In this document: one piece after another, positions 33,206 through 42,528 of the stretch | How positions within the stretch are numbered: position 1 is the stretch's first letter | Layout: every line of letters begins with the position of its first letter | Assembly: GCF_002959965.1 (NCBI RefSeq) | Contig: NZ_PREV01000027.1 | Coordinates: 1,519,590 to 1,583,589 of the forward strand | Reading direction: 5' to 3' | From: Microbulbifer pacificus | GTDB lineage: Bacteria; Pseudomonadota; Gammaproteobacteria; Pseudomonadales; Cellvibrionaceae | Length of the DNA stretch: 64,000 bases | Notes under the pieces: generated by a model | What the model was told of the DNA's origin: nothing | The model's database searches: none | The model's input: only the letters and a program-made list of their open reading frames with translations | Position numbers and translations under genes: made by a program

Positions 33206-35464
33206 TCAGTGCATTTCTCCACGGGACTTACGTACCGTCCCGATGACCGACTGCAGCGCACGCTCAAACAGCATACCGTCATCCAGCGGCATCAGTTGCG
33301 CGGCACGCAGCGCCTGGGCCAGTTCCCGGCGAGTGAACTCCGCCACTTTGGCACCATTGCGATTGACGAAAATAAACTGGTCAATATCCTTGATCACCGC
33401 CGCCAGACGGCAGCGGAACTGCTCTTCATCTCCGCGCTTCAGCTCAAACCAACTGCCCTGTGCCAGGCGGAACGTCTGCTGCCAATAGGAGTCATTTTCC
33501 GAGGGTTCCTCAACGTCCACGTGCTGCACTTGGCGTTCGACCGCGGCGACCACCTGCTCGAGTTCTTCCATCTGTGGCAGCTCGACGATGTTCTCCTCAG
33601 CATCCGCCACCGCGGAAACCTGAGAGGCGGCACGCACTTCTTCACGCACCTCATCCCGCAGCTGCTCCCTCACCTCATCACGCGCACGGCGGCTTCGCTC
33701 TTCGGCAATACGCTGGGCAAGCGCAAAGCGTTCACGATAAACCTCCTTGAGGCCGGCAAACATACGGCGCGCATCAAAAGAATTAAGTGAAACCGCTTCC
33801 ACTCCGGCCTTCAGACGCTCCTGCAACGCCGGCAACAAGCCCAGTAACTGCTTGCGACTGTCGGGCATCGGTGCGTGGACGCTCCACACAAGATCCCTTG
33901 CCGTGCGCACATCGCGGCTCCAGCTCTCGCTGTCCGTTCCCTCTTTAATACAGCTCAGGAACAACATATTGGCCCAGACTTTTTCCAGCCATTCGGTCAC
34001 CACCGGCGGCAGATCCCGCTCTGCCACCAGTGCGTCCATTACCGCCGCTACGCGCGCACGCGCAGCCTGAGTCTTGGCGCGACCATCGGCCTCATCGACG
34101 ATACGCTGTTCCAGCTTCTGCGCGCGCTTGCGCTCACGCTCTATGAACTCCTGGAAGGATTCCAGCAGTACCGAGAAGATATTGATATCCTGATCAAACT
34201 CCGACAGCACCTGCGCGACGACATCACTGACCTTCCGGTACAGAGGGTCGGATTCATAGTTGTCTTTTGCCTGCCAGCCAGTACTGGCATCCGCCAGCGC
34301 ATTGAGCAATTTTCGCGCAGGATGGCCGCCCTTGCTGAAGAATGACTTATCGGCGATGGCCACCTTGAGCAATGGCAGCTGCAGACGCCCCAACTGGGAC
34401 TTGATCGGTTCGGCGAGGTTGCGGTCTTCGAGAATGAACGAAAACAGCATCTCCACCAGCTTGATGATATCGCTGTCTACTTTGGTCAGCGCCGCAGACT
34501 GGCGCACATCGACCAGGCGCTCCTGCAGCAGGCTGTTGATATTCAACAGCTGAATACCGCCATCATCGTAACTAACGGGCAGATGACTTTGCAGAGCTCC
34601 CAGGTGAGAGAGCAGATCCTGGGCCGCCATCGGTGCGACACCCGAGTTTACGGGCAGCAGGCCATACCCAGCAGCGGTGACATTGGCCCCCATCGACGTA
34701 GAGCCCGCCGCATCCTGCCCCGGCTGGGGGGCGTGGCCACGACCCGTCGGGCGCTGTTGATGACGAGCGGCCCGGCGTTGCTGCCTGAGCGAGGGCAATA
34801 CCCCGAGCTCAACGAACAGTTCATTACACTGGTCGTAAATGGAACCCAGGTTCACCATGACGATCTGCTCAAACTTTTTCAGCAACGTCAGGCGTGCGCG
34901 AATGTGCAAATTCAACGGGCGAGAGGCCTCGACAAAGGCATCGCAGATTGCGTCAGGGCCAACAGGGTTATTTTTGTCGTAGATCTTGACGGACAACAGG
35001 GTATTGAGGCGCAGAGAAATTTCGGTGAGAGGTTCAGCGAAGTCCCGCTTGGCATTGGCAACCATGGTGTCCACTGCCACCAGCTGCTCAAGTTCATCGT
35101 TGTGCACTAACGACAGGTTGTCTGCGGAATAAATATCTTCGGATTTGTTATCGGAGGCCTCGCGCACCAGGAAAGCGCCCGCGACATTGTCCGCAAATTG
35201 CTCCACCACCTTGCGCCGCTCCACCCGCAGCAGTCGCAGCGCCTGGAACAGGCCGTCCTGCTCCTCCTGTCCGTGGGCTTTCTCCGCCATGGCAAATAGC
35301 GAGTCATCCACCTTGGCAAACACCTGCTTCGCCTGCTCCGCGAAGAGCGTTCGGGCCTTATCCCGCACGGCCATCACGGGGGCCGGGAGGCTGGCGCTTT
35401 TTTTACTTTCGCGCTGTTCCCGCTGCAAACCCTGCATGGATACCACGTTGTTGGAATCTTTCAT
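33206..35464 (-). CDS. DUF1631 family protein, copy 2
   Basis: 752 residues from MKDSNNVVSM at 35464 (the frame is open back to 35536). It shares the layout of copy 1 over its length: KVDDSLFAMAEKAHGQEEQDGLFQALRLLR, NLSLVHNDELEQLVAVDTMVAN, DRNLAEPIKSQLGRLQLPLLKVAIADKSFFSKGGHPARKLLNALAD, and a C-terminal DQFIFVNRNGAKVAEFTRRELAQALRAAQL. A Glu/Arg-rich coiled coil lies near 600-650. Similarity between the copies is high in blocks but not at the ends, so the duplication is probably old. Function unknown. Confidence 0.9.
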   Translation of the reverse strand: MKDSNNVVSMQGLQREQRESKKSASLPAPVMAVRDKARTLFAEQAKQVFAKVDDSLFAMAEKAHGQEEQDGLFQALRLLRVERRKVVEQFADNVAGAFLVREASDNKSEDIYSADNLSLVHNDELEQLVAVDTMVANAKRDFAEPLTEISLRLNTLLSVKIYDKNNPVGPDAICDAFVEASRPLNLHIRARLTLLKKFEQIVMVNLGSIYDQCNELFVELGVLPSLRQQRRAARHQQRPTGRGHAPQPGQDAAGSTSMGANVTAAGYGLLPVNSGVAPMAAQDLLSHLGALQSHLPVSYDDGGIQLLNINSLLQERLVDVRQSAALTKVDSDIIKLVEMLFSFILEDRNLAEPIKSQLGRLQLPLLKVAIADKSFFSKGGHPARKLLNALADASTGWQAKDNYESDPLYRKVSDVVAQVLSEFDQDINIFSVLLESFQEFIERERKRAQKLEQRIVDEADGRAKTQAARARVAAVMDALVAERDLPPVVTEWLEKVWANMLFLSCIKEGTDSESWSRDVRTARDLVWSVHAPMPDSRKQLLGLLPALQERLKAGVEAVSLNSFDARRMFAGLKEVYRERFALAQRIAEERSRRARDEVREQLRDEVREEVRAASQVSAVADAEENIVELPQMEELEQVVAAVERQVQHVDVEEPSENDSYWQQTFRLAQGSWFELKRGDEEQFRCRLAAVIKDIDQFIFVNRNGAKVAEFTRRELAQALRAAQLMPLDDGMLFERALQSVIGTVRKSRGEMH

Positions 35465-35843
35465 TGCCACATAGCCTCGGCCGGTAGCCCTTCGGGCAAA
35501 CCGGGTGATGCAACCGCAGGGGTTCTGGGAAACCATCTGCGAACCTGGTGTCTACTTGTCGCGCGCCACCCCATGAACGGAACAACAGCGCGTAGCGGCC
35601 TATCCTGACCGACTGTCGATTCTACGGACTCATCCGCTTATAGCACAACCATCTCATAATTGGCACGGGCGTTTTTGCGACGATAGTCACAGCCCGATCG
35701 CAGGAAACTTTCGGAAGCCGCTACTGGCGACGCCCAGCATTGAACACTAGACGCATCTTCAGGCCCACCTCGCGAATTTGCTAGTATTGCCAGCCACGAC
35801 ACCCGCCCCGCCGGGGCGAAGCTTTCTATAGACCGAGGTTTCC
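35465..35843. other. Divergent promoter region of DUF1631 copy 2 and nadC
   Basis: About 380 bp between divergent genes. No plausible ORF, RNA gene or clear operator is visible. Both promoters should be here. Confidence 0.45.
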
Positions 35844-36701
35844 ATGACTCCCGCCGACGCCGCCATTCCCCACCTGCTGCAGGATATTCAACGCACCGTG
35901 AGGCATGCACTGGCCGAAGATATTGGCGATGGTGACATCACCGCTCAACTGATCCCCGCGGATCGCCGGGCCCGTGCGCGGGTGATCACCCGTGAGGATT
36001 GCGTGTTCTGTGGGAAAGCCTGGGTGGAAGAGGTGTTTCAGCAACTGGATCCAGCCCTCCAACTGCACTGGCATGTGGAAGATGGAGACAGAGTTGCCGC
36101 CAACAGCACCCTGTTTGAATTAAGCGGCAATGCGCGCTCGATTCTCACAGGAGAGCGCTGTGCGCTCAACTTTGTACAGACGCTCTCCGGCACCGCCACC
36201 ACCGCCGCCGAGTATGCGGCACTCGCCGCCGGAACCGAAATCCGAATCCTCGATACCCGTAAGACCATCCCGGGCTTGCGCACGGCGCAGAAATACGCCG
36301 TGCTCTGCGGCGGCTGTCACAATCACCGCATAGGCCTCTACGACGCATTCCTGATCAAGGAAAACCACATCGCCGCCGCCGGCGGGATCGACAAGGCCAT
36401 TCAGCAGGCACACCGGATCAAACCCGGTGCGCTGGTGGAAGTGGAGGTGGAAAGCCTGGAGGAGCTTCAGCAAGCACTCGACGCCGGTGCCGATGTCATC
36501 ATGCTCGACGAGTTTACCGATGCGATGACCGAGCAAGCCCTGCAACTCGCCCACGGCCGCGCAAAAATAGAAATTTCCGGGAGCGTCAATGCAGCACGTC
36601 TGCAGCAGCTGTCCGGGCTGGCGGTGGATTACATTTCGTCCGGCAGCCTGACCAAGCACCTGCGCGCCACCGACCTGTCCCTGCGCTTACTGTCTGAATA
36701 A
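35844..36701 (+). CDS. nadC: Nicotinate-nucleotide pyrophosphorylase (carboxylating)
   Basis: 285 residues of the quinolinate phosphoribosyltransferase family: [17 protein letters not shown] at the N-terminus, [64 protein letters not shown] and the C-terminal [15 protein letters not shown]...[31 protein letters not shown]. It converts quinolinate and PRPP to nicotinate mononucleotide in de novo NAD synthesis. It is transcribed divergently from the DUF1631 genes. Confidence 0.97.
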   Translation: MTPADAAIPHLLQDIQRTVRHALAEDIGDGDITAQLIPADRRARARVITREDCVFCGKAWVEEVFQQLDPALQLHWHVEDGDRVAANSTLFELSGNARSILTGERCALNFVQTLSGTATTAAEYAALAAGTEIRILDTRKTIPGLRTAQKYAVLCGGCHNHRIGLYDAFLIKENHIAAAGGIDKAIQQAHRIKPGALVEVEVESLEELQQALDAGADVIMLDEFTDAMTEQALQLAHGRAKIEISGSVNAARLQQLSGLAVDYISSGSLTKHLRATDLSLRLLSE

Positions 36702-36761
36702 ACAGGCCCTAGAGGTGCTGCCGCCAATGGTCAGACTGGGCCGCAAGTGTTTCTCCGGCGG

Positions 36762-37823
36762 TCAGTCCGATACGTTGTCGTACACCTGAGTGTTCAGGCT
36801 GCGGATACTCGCCCCCCGGGACTCGACATCCGCAGCCAACACCGGCTCCGCGCCGACCACCTCCCGCAGGTGGAACCGGGGTCGGCGCTTCACTTCTTCG
36901 TAAATTTTCCCCAGGTATTCCCCTATCACTCCCAGGCACAACAGCTGCACACTGCCAATAAACAGCACCGGAACCATGATTGATGCCCAGCCCGGCACCA
37001 CGGAGTTGGAGAAAAGTTTCACCGACAAAACCCAGGCGATCAGCCCCAGTGCCAACCCACCAGAAACCAGACCGAGCACGGTGATGGCTCTGAGTGGCGC
37101 AATGGAAAATGCGGTAACCCCCTTCCACGCCAGCGACAGCATTCGCCGCAACGGATATTTACTCTCACCCGCCAATCGCGGCCTCCGCGCGTAGGCCACA
37201 GAGGTGGAGCGGAAACCGAGCTCACGCACCATGCCGCGCAGAAAAAGGTTGGTTTCCGGATACTGCAGCAGGGTATCCACCGCGCGCCGCGACATCAGAC
37301 GAAAGTCCGCGTGATTGAACACCAAGTCCACACCGAGAAGCTGCATCAGGCGGTAATACCCTTCCGCGGTCATGCGCTTGAACCGGGTATCACTCTCCCG
37401 CTCCTCACGTACACCGTAAACAACTTCAAAGCCGGTGCGATAGGCATCCACCATAACGGCGATGTTTTCCGGCCCATCCTGCAGGTCCGCATCGATACTG
37501 ACGACCATATCTTCACAGGTCTGCGAGAGGCCGGCGTACAGCGCATTTTGATGGCCGCGATTGCGTGAAAGTGCTACGGCTACGATACGTTCGTTTTTAC
37601 GGGCAAGCGTTTCCAGCATCGGCCAGGTGGCGTCACGACTGCCATCGTCCACGAAATAGATTTTTGACAGGGCCGAGATCCGCCCTTCGCTCTCCAACTC
37701 CGCCAGTACTGCCAGCAATTCCGCAGTGGTTTCCGCGATCACCGCCTCTTCGTTGTAGCAGGGGACCACAACGGCAAGGGACGGCGCCGATGACGCAGCG
37801 GCAGAGTCAACTACGGATTCCAT
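36762..37823 (-). CDS. Family 2 glycosyltransferase, GtrB/DPM1-like
   Basis: 353 residues. A GT-A catalytic domain (VVVPCYNEEAVIAETTAELL, DDGSRDAT, SIDADLQDGPENI with the DxD-type metal site, and HADFRLMSRRAVD) is followed by two C-terminal transmembrane helices (about 235-265 and 275-300). This matches polyprenyl-phosphate glucose/mannose synthases of the GtrB/ArnC type, which load a sugar onto undecaprenyl phosphate at the inner face of the membrane. It is the last gene of a three-gene overlapping operon with a GtrA-like flippase and a GT-C enzyme. Confidence 0.92.
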   Translation of the reverse strand: MESVVDSAAASSAPSLAVVVPCYNEEAVIAETTAELLAVLAELESEGRISALSKIYFVDDGSRDATWPMLETLARKNERIVAVALSRNRGHQNALYAGLSQTCEDMVVSIDADLQDGPENIAVMVDAYRTGFEVVYGVREERESDTRFKRMTAEGYYRLMQLLGVDLVFNHADFRLMSRRAVDTLLQYPETNLFLRGMVRELGFRSTSVAYARRPRLAGESKYPLRRMLSLAWKGVTAFSIAPLRAITVLGLVSGGLALGLIAWVLSVKLFSNSVVPGWASIMVPVLFIGSVQLLCLGVIGEYLGKIYEEVKRRPRFHLREVVGAEPVLAADVESRGASIRSLNTQVYDNVSD

Positions 37824-38239
37824 TGCGGCTCCCGATAGATCCAGAATTGATGCAGAAGAAAGTTACCGACCAACGTGATCAGCGTTGCGACCACCTGAGC
37901 CAGCAAATAAGGTAAAAAATACAGCATGACTGAAAAACACACCGTGTTGCTGGCCAGACCACAGGACGCGACCACGGCGAACTTCGGCAGGGCCTGTCCG
38001 TGATGCGCACCACCGCCGAACGTAAAGTAGAAATTAAGCAGGTAGTTCGCTATCGCCGACAGACAGAAGGCCAGTGCAGATGACACCACCGCATTCAGTG
38101 CAGCCAGTTCCACCAATGCCGCCAACAGCAAATACTGCAATCCGGTTGCCACTCCGCCCACCGCGGCAAAGCGCCCTGCCCGTTCCAGCCAATGCCACAA
38201 CCGACGCGGCACAGTAACGTCACTGTCAGGCCGTCGCAT
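37811..38239 (-). CDS. GtrA family membrane protein (lipid-linked sugar flippase)
   Basis: 142 residues from MRRPDSDVTV at 38239. Four hydrophobic helices follow the typical GtrA start (RFAAVGGVATGLQYLLLAALVELAALNAVVSSALAFCLSAIANYLLNFYFTF), ending LITLVGNFLLHQFWIYRE. GtrA proteins are proposed to flip undecaprenyl-phosphate sugars to the periplasm. It overlaps gtrB-like by 13 bp and the GT-C gene by 14 bp, so the three genes are translationally coupled. Confidence 0.9.
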   Translation of the reverse strand: MRRPDSDVTVPRRLWHWLERAGRFAAVGGVATGLQYLLLAALVELAALNAVVSSALAFCLSAIANYLLNFYFTFGGGAHHGQALPKFAVVASCGLASNTVCFSVMLYFLPYLLAQVVATLITLVGNFLLHQFWIYREPQWNP

Positions 38240-39734
38240 CGTCTGTTTCTCGCCGGATTTTCCGCTCCGATAACGTCGAGGTAGAGGGCAGCAGAGGATC
38301 AATTGCCAAACCACCGTCGGCCAGCCAAGAACTCTCACCTGCCACAGTGTCATCCCGACGCGCGCGGCGGCGCATCACACCAAGCAGCAATATCGCCTGA
38401 GTGAGCAGCAGTCCCTCCGCCGGTTTGCGATACCGCCCTTCATTGACCGCAATGGGCAGCAGCCCCTGTACCAGTATCCAGGTCATCAGCACTGCCGTGA
38501 ACAGGCGCGTACCGCGCAACCGGCGCCAGTAAAAAACCGAGCCCACAACCAGCAACAGGGTCAACGGCGTCCACAGCCAGCGGCTCTGGTGATTGACGGC
38601 TTCGAGCCAGCGTTCGCGGTTGTTATCTGGCCAGGATGAACCGAAAAACAGATATATCAGGTTCTCTCCCGTCAGCGACAGATACCGCTCCATTGTCCAG
38701 GGATACCTTTCGAGAGCGCGGTTCCAGTCATCGGCGCCGTTTTCGATGCGGACGCGCGCATGCACCTGGCCATCCCGAGAGGTGGTCCAGTCACTCAGAG
38801 GAGCGAGAGGCCGTTCACCCGTGGAGGGCGAGCCAAACCAGTAGTTCCACTGCGCGCCCTGTCGGCTGTAATGCACGTGGATTTCCCGTTTGCCGGATCG
38901 CAAGTACAGCGCCACCAACTGGCCTATACCGTGGGGAGAGACCATATGCATGACCGCGTAACTGCGGTACGCCAGCGGCCCCATCAACAGGCCGAGCAGA
39001 AGCAGGCTGTAACCCGCCTTCGCCAGCTTTCGCGACTGCACCAGCCACAACCAGGTAGTAACGACTGCCGCCAGTGGAATGGCAATGCCCCGCGTCAACC
39101 CCGCCAGTGTCCACAACACAACCATCAACAGAAAGCTCGCCAAGGTTTGTTTGCGTCGGCAGCGCCAGCTGGCATAAAGCGCAGCCCCCAGCAGAGGCAA
39201 CAGCAGGGTTTCCTGCATGAAATAGCTGTAGATCGCAATCCAGGATGGCAGCAGGGACAACGCGGCCCAGACTGCGGTCGCCTGCATACGCCCGGGCAGA
39301 AGTTCACGCGCAAAGCGGTACCAGATCCAGGGAGTCAGACATGCCAGCAGCGCAGTAAAAAAGGCAACCAGCAGTGGTTCACCCAGAGTGAGTTTGGCCA
39401 GCACCCCCACATAGACCTGATACATCACCGGATCGGTGAGCGTCATGGGATCGCGCCGCAGGGTCTCTGTGCCCTGCTCCCAGTGGCGCTGGGGGTCACT
39501 CCAGATGTGATCCATGGGATTGTGCGTGAACACCTGGTCCACCCGCAGCCAGATTCCCAGGATAATCAGCAGGTAAAGCCCGGCATACCCCCACCAGCGG
39601 CGATCCATCCGGCGCAGACCGGGCGGCACCCGGCCCCAACTGTCAGCGGATATTCCGCGCCACCCGCCACCTGCGGAAAACCCGACACGGCATTGGCGCC
39701 ACCAGTGCGGAACTGCCGTGAGCATTCTCACCAT
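38226..39734 (-). CDS. GT-C fold membrane glycosyltransferase (ArnT/GtrC-like)
   Basis: About 502 residues (or 460 if translation starts at the ATG at 39608, MDRRWWGYAG). Ten or so transmembrane helices and a first periplasmic loop with acidic residues after helix 1 (RVDQVFTHNPMDHIWSDPQRH) fit a family-39-like GT-C enzyme. It would transfer the sugar from the lipid carrier to an acceptor outside the membrane. With the GtrA- and GtrB-like proteins this makes a three-component Gtr system that probably decorates an envelope glycan. The acceptor is unknown. Confidence 0.8.
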   Translation of the reverse strand: MVRMLTAVPHWWRQCRVGFSAGGGWRGISADSWGRVPPGLRRMDRRWWGYAGLYLLIILGIWLRVDQVFTHNPMDHIWSDPQRHWEQGTETLRRDPMTLTDPVMYQVYVGVLAKLTLGEPLLVAFFTALLACLTPWIWYRFARELLPGRMQATAVWAALSLLPSWIAIYSYFMQETLLLPLLGAALYASWRCRRKQTLASFLLMVVLWTLAGLTRGIAIPLAAVVTTWLWLVQSRKLAKAGYSLLLLGLLMGPLAYRSYAVMHMVSPHGIGQLVALYLRSGKREIHVHYSRQGAQWNYWFGSPSTGERPLAPLSDWTTSRDGQVHARVRIENGADDWNRALERYPWTMERYLSLTGENLIYLFFGSSWPDNNRERWLEAVNHQSRWLWTPLTLLLVVGSVFYWRRLRGTRLFTAVLMTWILVQGLLPIAVNEGRYRKPAEGLLLTQAILLLGVMRRRARRDDTVAGESSWLADGGLAIDPLLPSTSTLSERKIRRETDDATA

Positions 39735-39757
39735 CTGCCGTTACTCCCCGGCTTCGC

Positions 39758-41158
39758 TCAGGAGCTGGCCGGCGCGGTGACACCGGCAGGGACGCTGCCG
39801 GTCACCAGCGGTGCAGGCGGCGGCACATCCGCCCCACGGTAAAACAGGTGGCCATGACCAAAGCGCAGCAGTGGGAACCAGCGACCGAGAAAGGCAAACA
39901 TGCCCCGCTCACCGATGTAATTGGCATAAGCCACATAAGTGGGATCCCATGACAGGTGGCGCTCCTCGGTGCGCGCGCGCATGAAATAGATGAAGTTCAC
40001 CATCAATAGCAACAGTGAATGGCGCAGCGCTTCCGGTACGCTGGCACTTACCATGAACGGCATGGAAATCATCCACCAGGAGATATTCTTGCTGATATAT
40101 GCCGGGTGCTTGGTATAGCGATAGGGGCCGTTAGTGAGAATGCCGCGATGGGTCAGGTTCGAGAAACGGATACCGAAGGGAATACTGGCCCACACGTAAA
40201 TGGCAATCAGTAGCAGAATGACCGAACCCCAGATTCCGTATGCCATCGGTGTATCCCAGAACCAGAATCCCCAGGCAGGGGCGTCGTCATATTTGAGATA
40301 GGTGCCGGAAAACAGACTCCAGAACGGCTGGTAGCCGATCAGCGCCACACCCCAGCCGAGAAAGCTGGGTTCCGCGGTACGGATATGGGAATCAAACAAC
40401 CGCAGGGTGCACACATACCCCACGGTGACAAACAGCAGGTCGATATAAAACAGGAAGTTGAAGGTAAAATCGAAGACTGCCTTGAAGCTGTCCAGAAGCC
40501 GCGAGAAATCAAATGCCAGCAGGGTGCCGAGGTTGTTCCCCATATACACAAACATCAGCGGCAAGAAAAACAGCTTCACCAGCCAGCCCAGATACAGTTG
40601 CCCGATCGCCTTGCCGGAAATACCGCGGCGCTTGCCCAACAGCCAGCGGCCAAGATGCCAGTAGCTGTCTTTGGGATCGAGCATGGCGCCGTCCAGCAGA
40701 TAGAAATACGGCACGGCAAGCAACAGCCACCAGGGCAGAACTGCGCGCACTACCGAGAAGTAGTTGTCGTAAAAGGAACCGTGATACTCGGGGAACAACC
40801 AGTACACAAAGGCCACGGAACCGACGGCGAGATAAAACCCCAGCAGTTTCACCGCCGTGCGGCCCAAGCTGTAATTCCTGCGCCCGAAATCCAGCCCCGC
40901 CGAGGGATTGCGATAGGGCTTCAGGATCAACCACTCAAGCACGATGATCGGCAGCGCCAAAGCCACCGCCACAATGACCAACGCGTGGGTTTTCACGTCC
41001 AGATCCTGGCCGTAGGCGCGAAGCCAAACGACCGCCCCCAGTGAGATTGCCAGCGCAAACAGGTTGATCCAGATACTGGTGGGCGAATTCGGGCAGTCCT
41101 GAGCCACCGCAGAATCCACACCCGACTTTCCGCGCACTTTGTTTTTTATTTTTTTCAT
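39758..41158 (-). CDS. ICMT/PEMT-like membrane methyltransferase family protein
   Basis: 466 residues from the ATG at 41158. About ten hydrophobic helices, with the isoprenylcysteine carboxyl methyltransferase-type signature near the C-terminus: LTHRGILTNGPYRYTKHPAYISKNISWW (about 360-390), then RARTEERHLSWDPTYVAYANY, the E-E-x-x-L segment of that family. The N-terminal half is an additional membrane region not found in short ICMT proteins. The methyl acceptor is unknown; lipids or prenylated compounds are possible. It follows the Gtr-like operon head by 24 bp on the same strand and could belong to it. Confidence 0.75.
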   Translation of the reverse strand: MKKIKNKVRGKSGVDSAVAQDCPNSPTSIWINLFALAISLGAVVWLRAYGQDLDVKTHALVIVAVALALPIIVLEWLILKPYRNPSAGLDFGRRNYSLGRTAVKLLGFYLAVGSVAFVYWLFPEYHGSFYDNYFSVVRAVLPWWLLLAVPYFYLLDGAMLDPKDSYWHLGRWLLGKRRGISGKAIGQLYLGWLVKLFFLPLMFVYMGNNLGTLLAFDFSRLLDSFKAVFDFTFNFLFYIDLLFVTVGYVCTLRLFDSHIRTAEPSFLGWGVALIGYQPFWSLFSGTYLKYDDAPAWGFWFWDTPMAYGIWGSVILLLIAIYVWASIPFGIRFSNLTHRGILTNGPYRYTKHPAYISKNISWWMISMPFMVSASVPEALRHSLLLLMVNFIYFMRARTEERHLSWDPTYVAYANYIGERGMFAFLGRWFPLLRFGHGHLFYRGADVPPPAPLVTGSVPAGVTAPASS

Positions 41159-41327
41159 ATGCCATCCAACTGTCACTTGGCAATCTCCGCGCGAAGCCCA
41201 CAGTGACGTGAGCCGCGACCGCCAAAGCGGTCAGGCCAGAAATTGCACAGGCGCCAGTGTACCCCTAACCTTCGGAATCTGCCACGCCGAGGGAAATGCA
41301 TCGAAGGAGCGCAAATAAGAGCGGGAT

Positions 41328-42230
41328 TCAGTTCCCAGATCCGGCGTTAAAATCCTCACCCGGGTGATGACTACCGTGGTGCTGGTGTGAATGTTCGTCT
41401 TGGTATTCGCCCCGTTCGCGATTCTGAGGCGCACGCGGCGAAATCCGATCCTCGGCGTGATGCTCCGAGTGATGTTTGGAGGTAGTTTTGGAGGTAGTAC
41501 TGTGCTCGCCAGTGTTGTCGGCACCCTGTCGCGCTGCATGATACCCATCGTGGTCACCGTGATCGCCATGTCCCAGCGCGCCCCAGATAGTCCAGATGCC
41601 GAACAGTAACACCAGCACCGCCATGGACAGGCGGACACCGCGTCTGCGCACCGTCTCCCGCAGGCGTGTGGCCGCGAAGCCGGTAGCGAGTACCGCGGGC
41701 AGTGTGCCGATCCCGAACGCGAGCATGGACAGCGCCGCCTGCCCTCCTCCACCCTGGGCCAGGGCAAAGGTAAGCGCGCTATACACCAGGCCACAGGGAA
41801 GCCAGCCCCACAGCGCGCCAAGCGCCATGGCGTGAGCCGTAGACTTGACCGGCAATAACTTCCGCGACAGTGGCTGCAACCCGCGCCACAGCGGAGAACC
41901 CGCACGCTCCAGCCATACCAGGCCGCGCCACCAATCCGCCAGGTACAGTGCCATGGCGATCAGCATGCATCCTGCCAGCAGGCGCAGAGGGGCGAGGCTG
42001 CTGGCGATATCGGTCGCTACATAGGCGCCCAGCAGACCGACCAACAGCCCCATGAGGGTATAGCTGGCCACACGCCCAGTGGAATAACCCAGCAGGCGCG
42101 GCCAGGCGGGCTTCTGCCCGGGCACTGCCAGCCCGAGAGCACCAGAGATCCCCCCGCACATACCGATACAATGGCTGCTGCCCAGGAAACCGATGACCAG
42201 GGCGGCGCCGAGGCTGCTCCACTCCGGCAT
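41328..42230 (-). CDS. TauE/SafE-like membrane exporter with a histidine-rich tail
   Basis: 300 residues. Six helices in the first 220 residues contain GFLGSSHCIGMCGGISGALGL and WGWLPCGLVYSALTFAL, as in the 'sulfite exporter TauE/SafE family' proteins (DsbD-like membrane fold) that follow ccoS in many gammaproteobacteria. The conserved Cys residues (HCIGMCGG, LPCG) suggest thiol or metal chemistry. The last 80 residues are polar and very rich in His (HGDHGDHDGYH, KHHSEHHAED, HSHQHHGSHH) and could bind copper or another metal. It overlaps ccoS by one base, so it belongs to the ccoGHIS unit. Confidence 0.83.
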   Translation of the reverse strand: MPEWSSLGAALVIGFLGSSHCIGMCGGISGALGLAVPGQKPAWPRLLGYSTGRVASYTLMGLLVGLLGAYVATDIASSLAPLRLLAGCMLIAMALYLADWWRGLVWLERAGSPLWRGLQPLSRKLLPVKSTAHAMALGALWGWLPCGLVYSALTFALAQGGGGQAALSMLAFGIGTLPAVLATGFAATRLRETVRRRGVRLSMAVLVLLFGIWTIWGALGHGDHGDHDGYHAARQGADNTGEHSTTSKTTSKHHSEHHAEDRISPRAPQNRERGEYQDEHSHQHHGSHHPGEDFNAGSGN

Positions 42231-42454
42231 CAGCGCTCCCCCGGAGGGCCGTCCGGTTTCGATGTTGCGGCGTCTATCGCTTCCCCCGGCTGGTATTTGC
42301 CAGTTTCTCGCGGCAGGTCGTCATCAAACAGGATGCGCCGCCCCTCGGTCTCCAGATCGTCGTACTGCCCACTGTTGACCGCCCAAAAGAACAGCTTCAG
42401 CGCACCGGCGACAAAAAGAATCACCAGGGGGACCAGCAGAAAAATACTGTCCAC
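42230..42454 (-). CDS. ccoS: cbb3-type cytochrome oxidase assembly protein CcoS
   Basis: 74 residues: an N-terminal transmembrane helix (FLLVPLVILFVAGALKLFFWAV) followed by SGQYDDLETEGRRILFDDD, the diagnostic CcoS signature. It is needed for insertion of cofactors into CcoN. It sits between ccoI and the TauE-like gene in the usual order. Confidence 0.95.
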   Translation of the reverse strand: MDSIFLLVPLVILFVAGALKLFFWAVNSGQYDDLETEGRRILFDDDLPRETGKYQPGEAIDAATSKPDGPPGER

Positions 42455-42528
42455 GATTTACCTCAAACATATTTAGCGGCGCCTAACGCGGCAAAAAACG
42501 GCCCTGAGAACCTGCTGCCTCGCCGCAG

